Origin: Brassica napus
Lineage: Eukaryota; Streptophyta; Magnoliopsida; Brassicales; Brassicaceae
Direction of reading: 5' to 3'
Length of the DNA: 64,000 nt
Assembly: GCF_020379485.1 (NCBI RefSeq)
Contig: NC_063452.1
Location: forward strand, 13,123,065-13,187,064
In this document: positions 45,728 through 57,326 of the stretch, in pieces
Layout of the letters: each line of letters starts with the position of its first letter
Numbering within the stretch: position 1 is the first letter of the stretch
Notes under the pieces: generated by a model
Database searches by the model: none
What the model saw: the letters and a program-made list of their open reading frames with translations, nothing else
Told to the model about the DNA's origin: nothing
Program-made: the position numbers and the translations under genes

Positions 45728-46497
45728 TCATGTTGCTGGAGGTATACTTTTTTTCATGACTCAACAGATTTCAGACTAATTTGCCCTTCACTGGGTGAAC
45801 GAAGACATGAAGCTCGTTAGAATATTATTCCTTTTCTAATTCTGTCTGGTTATTGGGGACCAAACTTATTATGATTTTTTTGTTTTTTGGGAGGAATTAT
45901 TAAGGTACGTATATAGGTAAAAGAGACAATTGACAGCCGTTGGATGACAAAATCTAAGTTTTGAAAATAAATGTGGGGTTTCACTGCTTTTTGAGACTGG
46001 AGAAAGGTAAATTTATGTTGATTATTCTGAGTAAAATCCTATTAGATCTCTTTAATTCCATCGTTTAAGAGAGTCTTTCATATATGTTTTATTTTTTTCT
46101 GAATTTAATAGCTAAAATTATTTTAATAAATACTTGTATATAGTGTAAGTCAAAAGTATGGATGTGGACGCGAAAAATTATGGACATAAAAGTGTCTGTG
46201 GATGGGGACACTTATTTTAGTTTCAAATGATTGTTAGAAGAGAATGAGTGTGTTTACAGGACGTGTTGTTGTCTTGTTTCCTTTAACAAAAAAAAATATT
46301 GTTGCCGACAACGTCGGATGTAAGTGGTAGTGGTACAAGAAACAAGTGATGATCCTAAACACAGAATTAAATGCCATTTTGCAAAGTGGAACAAAGTTAT
46401 CACTTGAATCATAGTGGAGTTCGTGGTAAGGAGGTTGCACGCTAACTGGTGTTGGAGTCGGTTGTAGATCGTCTGAAGGCTGATTGTTTGGGTAATT

Positions 46498-47112
46498 CTA
46501 GTTACTAGTGATCATCGGAGTGTCCTCCGGTGGGTGATGTATGGTTGTTATATAAACCGTAGAAACCTGAACACTCTCAGAACTGTGGCCAGAAGATGTG
46601 TGGACAGTGTGGGAATTGTGGTCAGGTGATTCATGGACAGTTGGTGTGTGGATGACCGGGTTGAGAGTAGGGGAGCTTACCGCAGGAGGAGTGGAAGGTG
46701 GCGATTCGTCCATGAATGAGCTTACACGATACTGGGTATTTCCGGGCAACGAGGTCAAAAAACTTTCCGAAACAAGACTGACGAATGGTTTCGAATTCAG
46801 GAGTATCTCGAAGAACATGCCGTATGAATGGTATACTCTCTGGCGAGGAGTAGATGTTCAAACTCCTAGTGGGGAATCTATCAGTTACAAATAGTCTCGA
46901 CGGGAGACGAAAGTCGTGTTCCTGTATTCAGGAGAAAGTTCTCAAATTAATTAGCGATGTGAACCGAAATCTGGGAGGGATCTGAAAAAACTCTAATTTC
47001 TAACAAAAATAAGGAGTACGGAGTGGAAGAAAGCCTAACCTCCGATTTCCTTTTGCGGTGGATTTGATTGCCTAGTATTCTTCTCTTTCTTCTTCAACTT
47101 TGGTTTCGTCAT
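46498..47112 (-). pseudogene. Truncated DUF1985-type gene from a MULE
   Basis: DUF1985 proteins are usually fused to a Ulp1-type protease domain and spread by Mutator-like elements in crucifers. On the minus strand a start at 47112 opens a Lys-rich exon (MTKPKLKKKEK), followed by a candidate GT. From about 46940 the DUF1985 beginning reads FRLPSRLFVTDRFPT, then SLNIYSSPES, FIRHVLRDTPEFETIRQ and CFGKFFDLVARKYPVSCKLI. Just after HG the sequence jumps to a Ser/Pro/Thr-rich linker (DESPPSTPPAVSS in another frame) and stops at 46498. The protease domain is absent, so an internal deletion and frameshift have destroyed the gene. Confidence 0.7.
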
Positions 47113-47530
47113 GGTTGATTACAGAGAGGAAAAGGGTATTGTTCAATAAGATGAGAAATGATGAGGAATTTTGCGTGGAGGAAATTACATAATCAAAACA
47201 AGCGGTGAGTATTCTGGGTGAAGAAGAAAGAGAGGGTGAGTCGCGAAATTACGGTAAGCGAATTGGGAAAGTAGATCTGAAATTCAAAAGTGATGTTGGA
47301 GAGAGAGAGTGGTTCGATTATTGAATTATTTTCTTACATATTATTTTATGATATATCGCTTAGTTAGAGTTGGGATAGTGACCGGTTAGTTAGAGTTAGA
47401 AGATAATAATATAGTTGAGTGTTATTTGAGGGCATGAAGAACATTGCATATTAAGAAAGTGTGTCTCCAGCCACATATGTCTTTATGTGAAATTCATAAG
47501 TGAGAAAGTATCCTAAAGAGTAAAAAATTC

Positions 47531-47771
47531 GTTCCAAGTTCCACATTGTCAGTTTAAATCATATAATATGTCTACTCGCCAGGCCGAGGTTCACAATTGT
47601 CATATGCAAGTTATCAAATGAGTGATAACTTATCATATGGTTTAATAAAAATAATTGGTTGACAGAAAAACAACTGAATTAAATTTCGGGAAAGAAGTAA
47701 AGAACTGTATATGCAATGTTTGTTAAGCAGATTAAAATTTGAAATACAAATTTTGACGAAGAATAACATTC
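47531..47771 (+). repeat. 241 bp direct repeat, copy 2
   Basis: Partner of 45487-45727, exactly 2,044 bp downstream at both edges. The pair brackets the DUF1985 fragment. The flanks just outside are unrelated, apart from TTCNGTTCC-like bases at the left edge. Confidence 0.92.
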
Positions 47772-48226
47772 GACATTCCTTACTATGAGCTATGAAAACG
47801 ATATAGTATTGTCACTATAACACTCTTTATAATTGTGTTAAGAATTTTCTTATTGTTCATAATACATTATTCTATTGAAACGACATAAGAATCAATGCTT
47901 TCTTTGCAAATATTATTGAATAAAGTTCAAATAATTGCAACTTTCGGCGATAACAAGGGGCTATTGTTGTTTATTTTATTTGACCTTTTCTAAGTCAAAT
48001 TCTTGTTATTTTCTTATTATTATTATTATTATTACATTTGTATGATATCTCTGATATTTTTTTTTTGATCAGCCATATATATAATATGTTGATAAAAAAC
48101 TTACGGGCTTAATAATTTGGTCAATGAAGATTATGTTATTATTTATGTAAATTCTTGTCAAAGATTTTTTTATTTTGAGTTGGATTTTATGTGATATTTT
48201 CTAAACTTGTAGATATATATAATTAG
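47772..48226. other. Stretch without a recognisable gene
   Basis: AT-rich, with a short ATT trinucleotide run near 48017-48035. No gene. Confidence 0.5.
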
Positions 48227-48474
48227 TACTCCATCCGTTCTTTTATAAATGACGCTCTGTATCATTTCACACAAATTTAGGTAATTAGTAAAATACTTAT
48301 TCTAAATTTTTATAATTGTTTAATTTATTCTGACCGTAATTACGACAGATACATAGCAAGGGTAAAAAAATTAAATTTTGTTATATTTTGCCTAGAAGTT
48401 TGGAAACGACGCAACAAATATAGTGGAACAAAATAAAAAATTTACAACGTCATTTAAAAAAGAACAGAGGGATA
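48227..48474. mobile_element. Stowaway-type MITE
   Basis: Termini TACTCCATCCGTTCTTTTAT and, read inward from the right, TATCCCTCTGTTCTTTTTTA, flanked by TA. Inner CGTCATTT/AAATGACG copies extend the inverted repeat. About 248 bp, non-coding. Confidence 0.85.
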
Positions 48475-48664
48475 TATTTATGTTTTCTAAATTAAACTTA
48501 ACACTAAAAACTATCACAGAAAATAAAAGAAAACCAACCAATTCATTGCGATTCGAGAATTAAAATATCTTTTTTGTTGTAGATTGAAAGACATGTTTGA
48601 TTTTGTACTGCATTTAAAATAATAATGCTGATATTATTGAATAGGTTGTTAAATGACTATATTA

Positions 48665-48934
48665 TACTCTCTCCGTTTTATAATATAAGTAGTTTTGGCT
48701 AAAAACACAAAGATTAAGAAAATTATTATGTTTTAAAAAGTATTGTATAATAAATAGGTTAGATATAATTTAACCAATAAAAAATAAGTCTATTTAATTT
48801 GATTGGTCACACTACATTTAATAAATGTAAAAGTTACCTAAAAATGTAAAAATTACCTAGAAATATGAAAACTATTTATATTTTGAAACAAAAGAAATTT
48901 CTAAAATTACTTACGATATGAAACGGAGGGAGTA
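48665..48934. mobile_element. Stowaway-type MITE, second copy
   Basis: Termini TACTCTCTCCGTTTTATAAT and, inward from the right, TACTCCCTCCGTTTCATATC, with TA duplications and about 270 bp of AT-rich interior. It begins less than 200 bp after the previous Stowaway element. Confidence 0.85.
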
Positions 48935-49252
48935 CTATAAGTTTCAAAAAGAAAAGACTAGATCATATGATATTTTTGATAAGTTCTATGCATGGTTAGT
49001 TTATGATAAACTTCTAGGCTACTATACTATAACCTAAAAAGGAAAAACAAATGCAAATCAAACCAACAAAAATGCCAGCTAACTGCACATTGTGAGATTG
49101 TCGTTTTGTGCTGACAGTTAGTGCTTTTGCTTGGATTCTCTGCCCCATCAATAGAAAACCATGAAAATAATCTCTTTTTTTTTTCCTTCTAAAAGCTAAT
49201 AATTATTTCGTTCCGAGTAAATGAACCGCATGTAGTCCAATTCCGTGAACAA
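48935..49252. other. Stretch without a recognisable gene
   Basis: AT-rich linker between the Stowaway MITE and the SINE. Nothing supported. Confidence 0.5.
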
Positions 49253-49265
49253 AACTTATGAACTA

Positions 49266-49606
49266 TTTTTTTTTTAAGGCAATTTATTATGACATTATAT
49301 TTACGAAAAAAATTACATAAACAATTCGACAATCGACAATACTACATGCCTTATGAAGATCTACTCCTAACTGCATCATCTGAGCCGTCCTTATGAAAAT
49401 CCATTTCTGACCAGATTTACTTGTGCACCATGTTGAAGATTTTTTGTAAGTTTTTCTTCTGTAGTCTGCATTAATGAATCATTTTTTCCGGGACTTAAAA
49501 CCTGGATTTTCTGTAATCTGTAAGAAATTGCATTATCTGGGATTCGAACCCTAGACATGGGTGTAGAAGTATTTAAACCTTAACCAGTAGGCTATGGTGT
49601 TTCCAC
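49266..49606 (-). mobile_element. SINE with perfect target duplication, minus strand
   Basis: Read on the minus strand, a 13 bp TAGTTCATAAGTT precedes GTGGAAACACCATAGCC. An A-box-like TAGCCTACTGGTTAAGG and a B-box GGGTTCGAATCCC follow at tRNA-like spacing. A body of about 230 bp ends in an A-rich tail, and then the same 13 bases recur. In window coordinates the duplications are 49253-49265 and 49607-49619, identical. This is the layout of a tRNA-derived SINE copied by LINE machinery. Internal promoter boxes and intact duplication suggest a fairly young insertion. Confidence 0.85.
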
Positions 49607-49619
49607 AACTTATGAACTA

Positions 49620-51085
49620 CTACCCACATAATTACTCGGTAATTTTTGAGTGTTCGCGGTTCTTCTCTTTAGGTTTTAATAAAGTAAATTATATTTATTA
49701 AAATAATATGTAATACATTGTAATTTTAAATTTAAAATAGTTCCAGTCATATAAACATCTACAAAATTTGGTTATAAACAATAAAAATTCATATAATTAA
49801 TATAATTATTTACTCAATTTTTTATTATAAAATTTTGTCTTTTTTTTATTTCAATTTATATAAACCAAACAGACCAATTTTTTTGGTTTGTAGTTAAAAT
49901 TTAATTATGAATTTATTTCAGTTTGACAGATTCAAAAATTAATTATTGGGTTGTCAGCTCATTTATTCTTAGATTTTGAATATTTTAAAATATAAAGTTT
50001 TGAATATCTCACATAATCTTATATAAGTATTTGAATCTTAACCAAACCTCTCAAAAGACTAAACCGAATTAAAACTAAAATCTATAAATACTCGAATGAG
50101 ATCTAAATTTATAGTCCTTAAACCTTTAACAATATTGGCTATGTATCTTATGATAACAGTTTGTTATTTTCTTTCATAAAACCTTATTTTAAGATTGATG
50201 TGTTAGTTAATGCTAACTCATTTACTATTTTACCAAACTTATAATTATTTTAACTCATCCAAAATTATAAATATATATGTAACTTTGAGTAAAATTTATT
50301 GATTATATATAATTGTAAAATAGTTTCCAAATACATTTAGTTAACATATATGGTATACGCTTTTTTTTTTGATCAAATCCTAGCACATTTAACTTTTTAT
50401 GATATTTGTATTTCAGCTCTCCAACATTTTAAAGTTATAAGTCTTAGGAAGTTTGACCAAATTCAAGTATTTGTATATTAAAATTAAAATACAAATACAA
50501 ATAACAAAATTAAATCTTTTTATTTTATTTCAATTCATTAGTACTGAAATTTTAGATACTTATACATAAGAGTAATTTTTCATACAAATGATTCGTGCTG
50601 AGCTATAAATAATGATAGGAAGAAAGAGACAGTTTGTCATAATGCTTCTCTTAACTATGGTTGTTGATAAACCAGGAAGTCTTACTTTAGTCTACTACAA
50701 TATGAGTATGTGTCAGTATGCATCATTAATTGTCTTGATAACAGCAGAAAAGTTATCATATGGTCATGGTTGCTTTTCTACTAGTGATGACTGTGTTTTT
50801 CGGCTCCAGTTGATATTTCATGTTACCAAGAGTTTCGTTTGGATATCAGAGTGTGTTACCAAAAAAGAGTTTGGATTTTTGTTTGCATCCTTTAATGGAA
50901 ATTGCCTCTGTACTTGTCAGTAAGTGATCAAACCATATATATGTAGTATATATTATTATAGACGCATGACCAAGGCAGACGTGTGGCCTTGTGGATACAT
51001 AGTCTAAAAGACGCATAGTTGGGCAAGATGTCCCCGAGTTGTTGAAGTAATGTAAGACCTCGTGGGTAGCGTTATCAGACTATGC
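49620..51085. other. AT-rich stretch without a supported gene
   Basis: An open frame at 50612-50923 (103 codons, MIGRKRQFVIML start) is hydrophobic and Cys-containing but not recognised, and it has no family-like motif. Otherwise AT-rich with no structure. Confidence 0.4.
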
Positions 51086-51536
51086 CACTACAAAAAAAAA
51101 ACACAAAATTAGTGACGAAAAGTAACGAGGAAAATAATTCGTCGTAAATGTACGTTTTTATTTACGAGACTCTTACGAGGAAAAAACAAATCAACGTAAT
51201 TTTGTCGTAAAATAACAACAATAAAGTTTCGTCGTAAACACGACGCAATTTAACGTGGTTGTTACGAGGAAAACATATTTCGTCATAAAGTGGACGTAAA
51301 TATAACAAGAAATTTACGACGAAATATTTTATGTTTTTTTAGCATCGAAGTCTGGAGTGCACCAGCTTTTTAGTTTTAAACACGTTTTTTGTTTGGACTA
51401 CCTAACTATATTTCCTCGTAAATTCCTAACAGAATTTCGCCTACCAGTTTCAAAAACTTCCTATAAATATGGCGTTTGTGTTTCATTTGAAACACACCAA
51501 ATTGAAAGAAAAAATTGAAAAGATGAGAGAAAAAAA

Positions 51537-53530
51537 ATGTCGGGTGATCGAAATATAGTCGAATTGCGGAGGTGGATGTATACGCATATAGATACTAACG
51601 GCAGAGTGACGAAAGAATATCTCGAAGGGCTGGAGACATTTATGCATCAAGCAGATTCTACACCGCTCGCTCAGGAAAGCGGTAAGATGTTCTGTCCTTG
51701 TCAGAAATGCAACAATTCAAAATTGGCAACTCGTGAAAATGTGTGGAAGCATTTAATAAATAGAGGATTCACGCCACATTACTATATCTGGTTTCAACAT
51801 GGAGAATGTTATAATTATGAGAATGAAGCTAGTAGCAGTAATAGCAATTTTCTGGATAAAACGGTAGATCATTTGCATAATGAACATAGTTACCATCATG
51901 AAGAGCAGATGGTAGATCATGATATGGTAGCTGATGCATTTGTAGTTCATGATGAAGTTGAAGAACCTAACTTAGATGCGAAAACGTTTTATGAAATGTT
52001 AGATGCTGCGAATCAGCCACTTTACAGTGGTTGTAGAGAAGGTCTCTCTAAATTGTCGTTGGCTGCTAGAATGATGAATATTAAAACTGATAACAATCTA
52101 CCTGAAAGTTGCATGGATGCATGGGCAGACTTGTTTAAAGAGTATTTGCCGGAAGACAATGTGTCAGCTGATTCTTATTATGAGATTCAGAAACTGGTTT
52201 ATAGTCTTGGCTTGCCTTCGGAGATGATAGACATTTACATCGACAATTGCATGATCTACTGGAGAAATGATGAGAAGTTAGAAGAATGTTGATTCTGCAA
52301 GAAGCCACGTTTCAAACCGCAAGGACGATGACGTAATAGGGTATCATACCAAAGGATGTGGTACCTACCAATTACAGACAGATTGAAAAGATTGTACCAA
52401 TCTGAGCAGACTGCTGGAGGGATGAGATGGCATGCCGAGCATACTCAAACGAAAGGTGAGATGAATCATCCATCAGATGCAAGAGCCTGGAAATATTTCA
52501 ACAAAGTACATCCAGAATTCGCTAGCAATAGCCGAAATGTGTATCTTGGATTATGCAGAGATGAATTTAGTCCATTTGGAATGTCAAGGAGACGATATTC
52601 ATTGTGGCCAGTCTTTCTTATGCCATACAACCTGCCACCGGAGATGGGCATACAACGGGAGTTTATATTCTTGACCATATTAATACCCGGTCCGAAACAT
52701 CCAAAAAGGTCTCTGCATGTTTTACTACAACCACTGATAAAAGAGTTGAAAGATTTGTGGTCAACAGGGGTGAGGACGTATGATTGCTCCACTAAGATAA
52801 ATTTTACGATGCGAACGATGCATCTGTGGACGATAAGTGACTTTTCTGCCTATGGGATGTTGTTTGGATGGACTACACATGGGAGATTGTCTTGTCCATA
52901 TTGTAATGGAGTGACAGATGCGTTTCAACTGAAGAATGGTAGGAAGACAAGTTGGTTTGATTGTCACCGTCGATTTCTTCCCATTAGCCATCCGTACCGA
53001 AGAAACAAGAAATTTTTTAGGCATAAAAGGGTTGTGAGAGACACTCCTCCTCCATATTTAACTGGAAAACAAATTGAAGCGCAAATCGATTACTACGGAG
53101 CTAACAAAAAATTCTTTGTGGTGGTAATTGGCATGTTCCCGCCTTCCCGGTAATATGCCTGATTTTTACGAAGTTCAGCACAACTGGCACAAGAAGAGTA
53201 TATTTTTGGAGTTGCCATATTGGAAGGATCTTCTTTTGCGCCACAACCTCGATGTGATGCATATAGAGAAGAATTTTTTTTAAAACATCAGGAATACAAT
53301 ATTGAATGTCCCAGGGAAGACAAAAGACAACAAAAAATCGAGGTTGGACTTGCCTGATATTTGCTCAAGAAGCGAGTTACATATAAAAATCAATAGACAA
53401 GTTCCAGTTCCGACATTCAGATTGTCTTCCGAACAAAAATCGGGGTTGTTCAACTGGGTGGCATCAGAAGTGAAGTTTCCCGATGGGTATGTTTCAAATC
53501 TCTCTAGATGTGTTGAAAAGGGTCAAAAAT
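51537..53530 (+). pseudogene. Broken TNP2-type transposase of the second CACTA
   Basis: The N-terminal domain (MSGDRNIVELRRWMYT, CPCQKCNNSK) and the tnp2 core (MWYLPITDRLKRLYQSE, CHRRFLPISHPYRR, then HNLDVMHIEKNFF) follow the order seen in the intact element. It is inactive. There are in-frame TGAs near 52290 and 52330, frameshifts near 53110-53155, and a TAA at about 53281. The frame ends after KFPDGYVSNLSRCVEKGQKF, where the intact protein would continue into DUF4218. That whole C-terminal part is missing. Confidence 0.9.
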
Positions 53531-54262
53531 TCCCCGAGTGCTCCTTATCCTATTTACACCGTTGAGGACCTTCTCGCTCAGCAAGGCAGAGGAGGTTTAC
53601 TAGTTTTAGACCCCGACCGACCGGACGGAACTTTATGGTACGTTACATTTTTATTGTGCAATTGTTTTATAACAAAAAATAATTAAGCTAACACTTTTTT
53701 TTTTGTTTCTTTCAGGTTTGGGATTGACGGTTCTGTCGCTCGGAACGTAACCGAGGTGATCAAAGGCTACTTCCCCCACGCTTATCCGAACTGGAAATCG
53801 ACGCCGAACTACATCAGAAAGACGTGGCTCAAAATGTTTGCCGTAAGTTACTATTACTCTAATTTTTTATTATTACGAATTATTATTTTTAAAGTAATTA
53901 CTAATCTAATTTTTTTTTACATAAAAAATATCATTGGTCCATAAGGGTGAACGAGAGGGTGAAGAATGCGTTTAAAGGGAAGGCGAAAAAACGATTGTTG
54001 GACACGGTATCCAACTGGAAGGATGATTGGATCTTGCGGGGTTATGAGCAGGGAAAACCCGCTGAGCTCACCACGTGTTTGTGGGATGACCTCATCCGTT
54101 CTTGGAACCTTCCATCGTCCACTAAAGTCTCCAACAGTTGCTCCGCCTCCCGTCAGACGAAAGATGAGCATGGCAACGGGCCGATGCTTCACACCACAAG
54201 TCAAAAACCCTACACCGGTGTTTGTTTGGAGATGGTATTTAAATATTTTAATTACTTTATTT

Positions 54263-54305
<43 letters not shown>

Positions 54306-54921
54306 AACTTCTTATGGATCTTTACGAGAGGAGCCACAAGAACAAGGCTGGACAATTTGTTGATCCTAGGTCCGAACAAATCTACAACGACGTGGTTGCT
54401 CGAATTGAAGATCGCCAAACCCAGCTGACCCAACAGTCTCCCGATGGAATACCAGTCACATTATCCACACTTGAAGTGGATCAGATTTACGATGAGGCAA
54501 ATTTTTTTAAAATCTTTAATTTATTATTATTCATTTAATCTAATTTTTAATTACTAACGTTATTTTTTTTAAGGTTGTCCCTAAGAAAAAGGGACGTACG
54601 TTGGGGATTGGTTCCGTCAACGATATTCCAAGAGCGACTTCGTCTTATGGTCAGAGACGGGCTGATGAAGTCACTGAGCAGCGTTCCGAGTTGAACGAGA
54701 CGCGTTCAGAGTTGAACCAGACGCGGTCTTCTTTTGCAACTCGTATGACTTCATTCGAGGGCATTCTAGACGTTCAGACGTCTGGAAATCCTCAGGTGGA
54801 AGCTGTGGTGGCACAGATGCGGACACAAACTTCCATTCCAGAGCCATCCCAAAATGAAGAAGAAGTGCAGAGGACGAGTCAGGAGTTCTTCGACGAGCTC
54901 CACCCCTCCAACAACCCTTAG
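53531..54921 (+). pseudogene. TNPA-like gene of the second CACTA, 5' end lost
   Basis: Exon-like blocks correspond to the second gene of the other element. One to about 53637 ends before GTACG (YTVEDLLAQQGRGGLLVLDP). The next is 53717-53841 (IKGYFPHAYPNWKSTPNYIR). Then comes about 53931-54232 (VKNAFKGKAKKRLLD, CLWDDLIRSWNLPS). Next is 54314-54495 (LYERSHKNKAGQFVDP). The last is about 54574-54921 ([16 protein letters not shown], then a heptad-rich [13 protein letters not shown] region), ending at TAG. The blocks stay open, but the normal start region is gone because the deletion joined it to the transposase. A TA microsatellite (about 54271-54302) lies in one intron. Confidence 0.75.
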
Positions 54922-55510
54922 TTTTTTTTCATCTTTTTATTTTGTAGTAAAAAATTGAAACTTAAATATTTATAAAATATTTTCATGTTTATTTATATTA
55001 TTTACATTTTTTAAAAAAATTGAAATAAATTTAAAAATAGATTTGATTATATTTTTGTTTTTGTACAAAATAAATAATCAAAGTAAATTCGTAGCTAATT
55101 TACGACGAAACTGAGCGTCTTCTTTACGAGGATAATATTTACGTATTCTTTACGAGGATAATATTTACGTCTACTTTACGAGGATAAATTTTACGTGTAC
55201 TTTACGAGGAAACATTTACGTATTTTTTACAAGGAAATGATTTACGTGTTCTTTACGACCAAAATGTTTACGTATCTTTTACGAGGAAACATTTAACGTG
55301 GTTTTTACGAGGAATTTGTTACGTCGCTTTTACGACGAAGCGTTTGACCCCACTTTACGATGAAAATATTTCCTTGTAAAGTTACGACGAAATATCGAGG
55401 AATTATGCGTTGCGACAAACGTTTAACGACGAAACAACTTTCGTAGTCAATTCGTCGTAAATCCTATTTTACGATGAATTAACTACGAAAACCGTCGTCG
55501 TTATAATTGC

Positions 55511-56249
55511 GTTTACTTATAAATTTTCAAATTTTAAAACTAAACATGGAAAACTTATATTAAGTTAATATAAACATTTATGTTATAAAATCTAAATATA
55601 TATACATTTAAAATTATAGTTTATGCTTGTATAATTTAAATTTAAGCGTGTATAATTTAAGTTATGATTTTTCTTAAAAATAAATTATAGTTTATAAAAT
55701 TTACAAATATAGCATGGAAAACCGGTGTGAAGTATTTATTTGGTATTGATTTCAAATGCTGAGTTATTTCGTTATTTGGATAAATACTAATGGTTGTAGT
55801 CTAATACTAACAGCTCAGCCTTTTTTGTCAACATTATTACAGCTCATGGATTACGAACATTTGGATGTCGAAAAGAAATGTACAGTCAGAAACTTTAAAA
55901 TTAACAAATAAAATGGATAAAACAGTATCCGAACAGACTATTTCCATAGTACACGAAACTAAAAAAATACATTTGGTTAGCAATAAAATTGCCACTGAAT
56001 CACTGATATATAAATAACAATACTTTATTATTTGTTATGTAATAGATCCTCCACCTAAAGCATATATATATTATCCTCCTCCCATCATCCGAGTCACCAC
56101 CAAAACGCTTCCTTTCTCCATTGCTTTGTCTCCGTCAAAAAAGTAGCAAACCCAAAACCGAAAGTCTCGAACTTTCGTATTAGATCCACATCAAAAACAG
56201 TTTTTTTTTTTTTAATTCTTCGATTCATTTCTCCCTTAGGGTTTATTGA
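55511..56249 (+). promoter_or_regulatory. Upstream region of the PP2-A11-like gene
   Basis: AT-rich. CATATATATA at 56061-56070 is a good TATA-box candidate, roughly 180 bp before the start codon. It is followed by CT-rich leader sequence with a T run before the ATG. The defective CACTA element ends less than 600 bp upstream of this TATA. Confidence 0.5.
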
Positions 56250-57326
56250 ATGGGTTCTGGGCTCTCTCTCTTTACCAATGGTTCATCGTCTTCTCCGTCT
56301 CGTGAACGAGATCTGTTAAAGCCTGGTCTCGGTGATCTGCCGGAGAGTTGTGTGGCTTTGATCCTCGAGAAGTTGGAGCCGGTCGAGATCTGCAGATTCT
56401 CGAAGCTAAACAGAGCCTTTCGCAGCGCCTCCTGGGCCGATTTCGTCTGGGAATCGAAGCTTCCTCATGATTACAGATCGATTCTCGAGAAAATCCTCGG
56501 TGGGTTCCCGGAAAAGCTGCGGAAAAGAGACATCTATAACTTCCTCTCTCGTGTTAATTCCTTCGACGACGGCACAAAGGTTCGTCCTTTTTCACAGCGT
56601 CTCTCTGTTTGTTTCGTTCCTGAGAGGAAAGTTCATGTCTTGATTCGATTCTTTGATGTTTTTTTTTTGTTGTTGTTGCAGAAAGCTTGGGTTGATAAAC
56701 GAACCAGTGATCTCTGTTTATGCTTATCGGTTAAGGGTTTGTCGGTAACCGGGATTGATGATCGGAGATACTGGAATCACATTCCTTCTGATGAATCTCG
56801 GTGAGTTTTCTCACTTGCTTATGTTTGTCTGTTTACATCTGTTCTTAACCGGTTTAGTTTGGTTCTTGTCTTAATGAAATGTTTTTGATGATTTCCTTGT
56901 AGGTTCTCGTCAGTAGCATATCTTCAGCACGTCTGGTGGTTTCAAGTTGATGGAGAAATCGAGTTCCCGTTCCCAGCTGGAACCTACAGCGTCTTCTTCA
57001 GGCTTCATCTAGGCAAACCGGGGAAGCGGTTTGGTTGGAAGGTTTGCAACACTGAGCAGATTCATGGTTGGGATATTAAACCGGTTCAGTTTCAGATTTG
57101 GACTGAAGATGGTCAACACTCTTCGTCTCAATGCAAGTTGACCGAACCAGGAACATGGAGTCACTACCATGCTGGAGACTTTGTGGTTGGGAAATCGAAA
57201 AGCTCGTCTACGAAGCTTAAGTTCTCCATGACTCAGATTGATTGTACACATACCAAAGGAGGGTTATGTGTAGATTCTGTAATTGTGTATCCGAGCTCGT
57301 GCAAGGATCGGTTGAGGCGGTTTTAA
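56250..57326 (+). CDS. PP2-A11: F-box/PP2-like lectin protein, PP2-A11-like
   Basis: Probable SCF ubiquitin-ligase adaptor. The F-box binds SKP1 and the C-terminal phloem-protein-2 domain is thought to bind glycans on targets. Three exons (56250-56579, 56682-56800 and 56903-57326) join in frame to 290 codons, close to the Arabidopsis protein. The F-box covers about residues 27-72 (LGDLPESCVALILEKLEPVE, then FVWESKLP). The PP2 domain starts near residue 112 (AWVDKRTSDLCLCLSVKGL, then HVWWFQVDGEIEFPFPAGTY, WDIKPVQFQIWTEDGQ, TEPGTWSHYHAGDF). It ends KDRLRRF. The N-terminus MGSGLS fits the N-myristoylation pattern. GT-AG introns, no defects. Confidence 0.95.

Larger units (their letters stand above)
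51086..55510 (+). mobile_element. Second CACTA element, defective, different family
   Basis: The left tip is CACTACAAAAAAAAAA at 51086. Subterminal regions (51110-51320 and about 55090-55500) are filled with TTTACGAGGA and TACGACGAA-type repeats, unlike the CCGACGAA of the 34118-41250 element. No matching right tip (TTTTTTTGTAGTG) was found, so the right end is truncated and its border approximate. The two genes are on the plus strand: a broken transposase and a TNPA-like gene joined by an internal deletion. Confidence 0.88.

Noticed and set aside
45487..47771. Pair of 241 bp repeats read as LTRs of a small retrotransposon
   Set aside because: Ends are not TG...CA, no primer-binding site follows the left copy, and no polypurine tract precedes the right copy.
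49545..49565. B-box GGTTCGAATCCC suggesting a tRNA gene
   Set aside because: No cloverleaf can be drawn. A 13 bp flanking duplication and an A-rich tail show a SINE instead.
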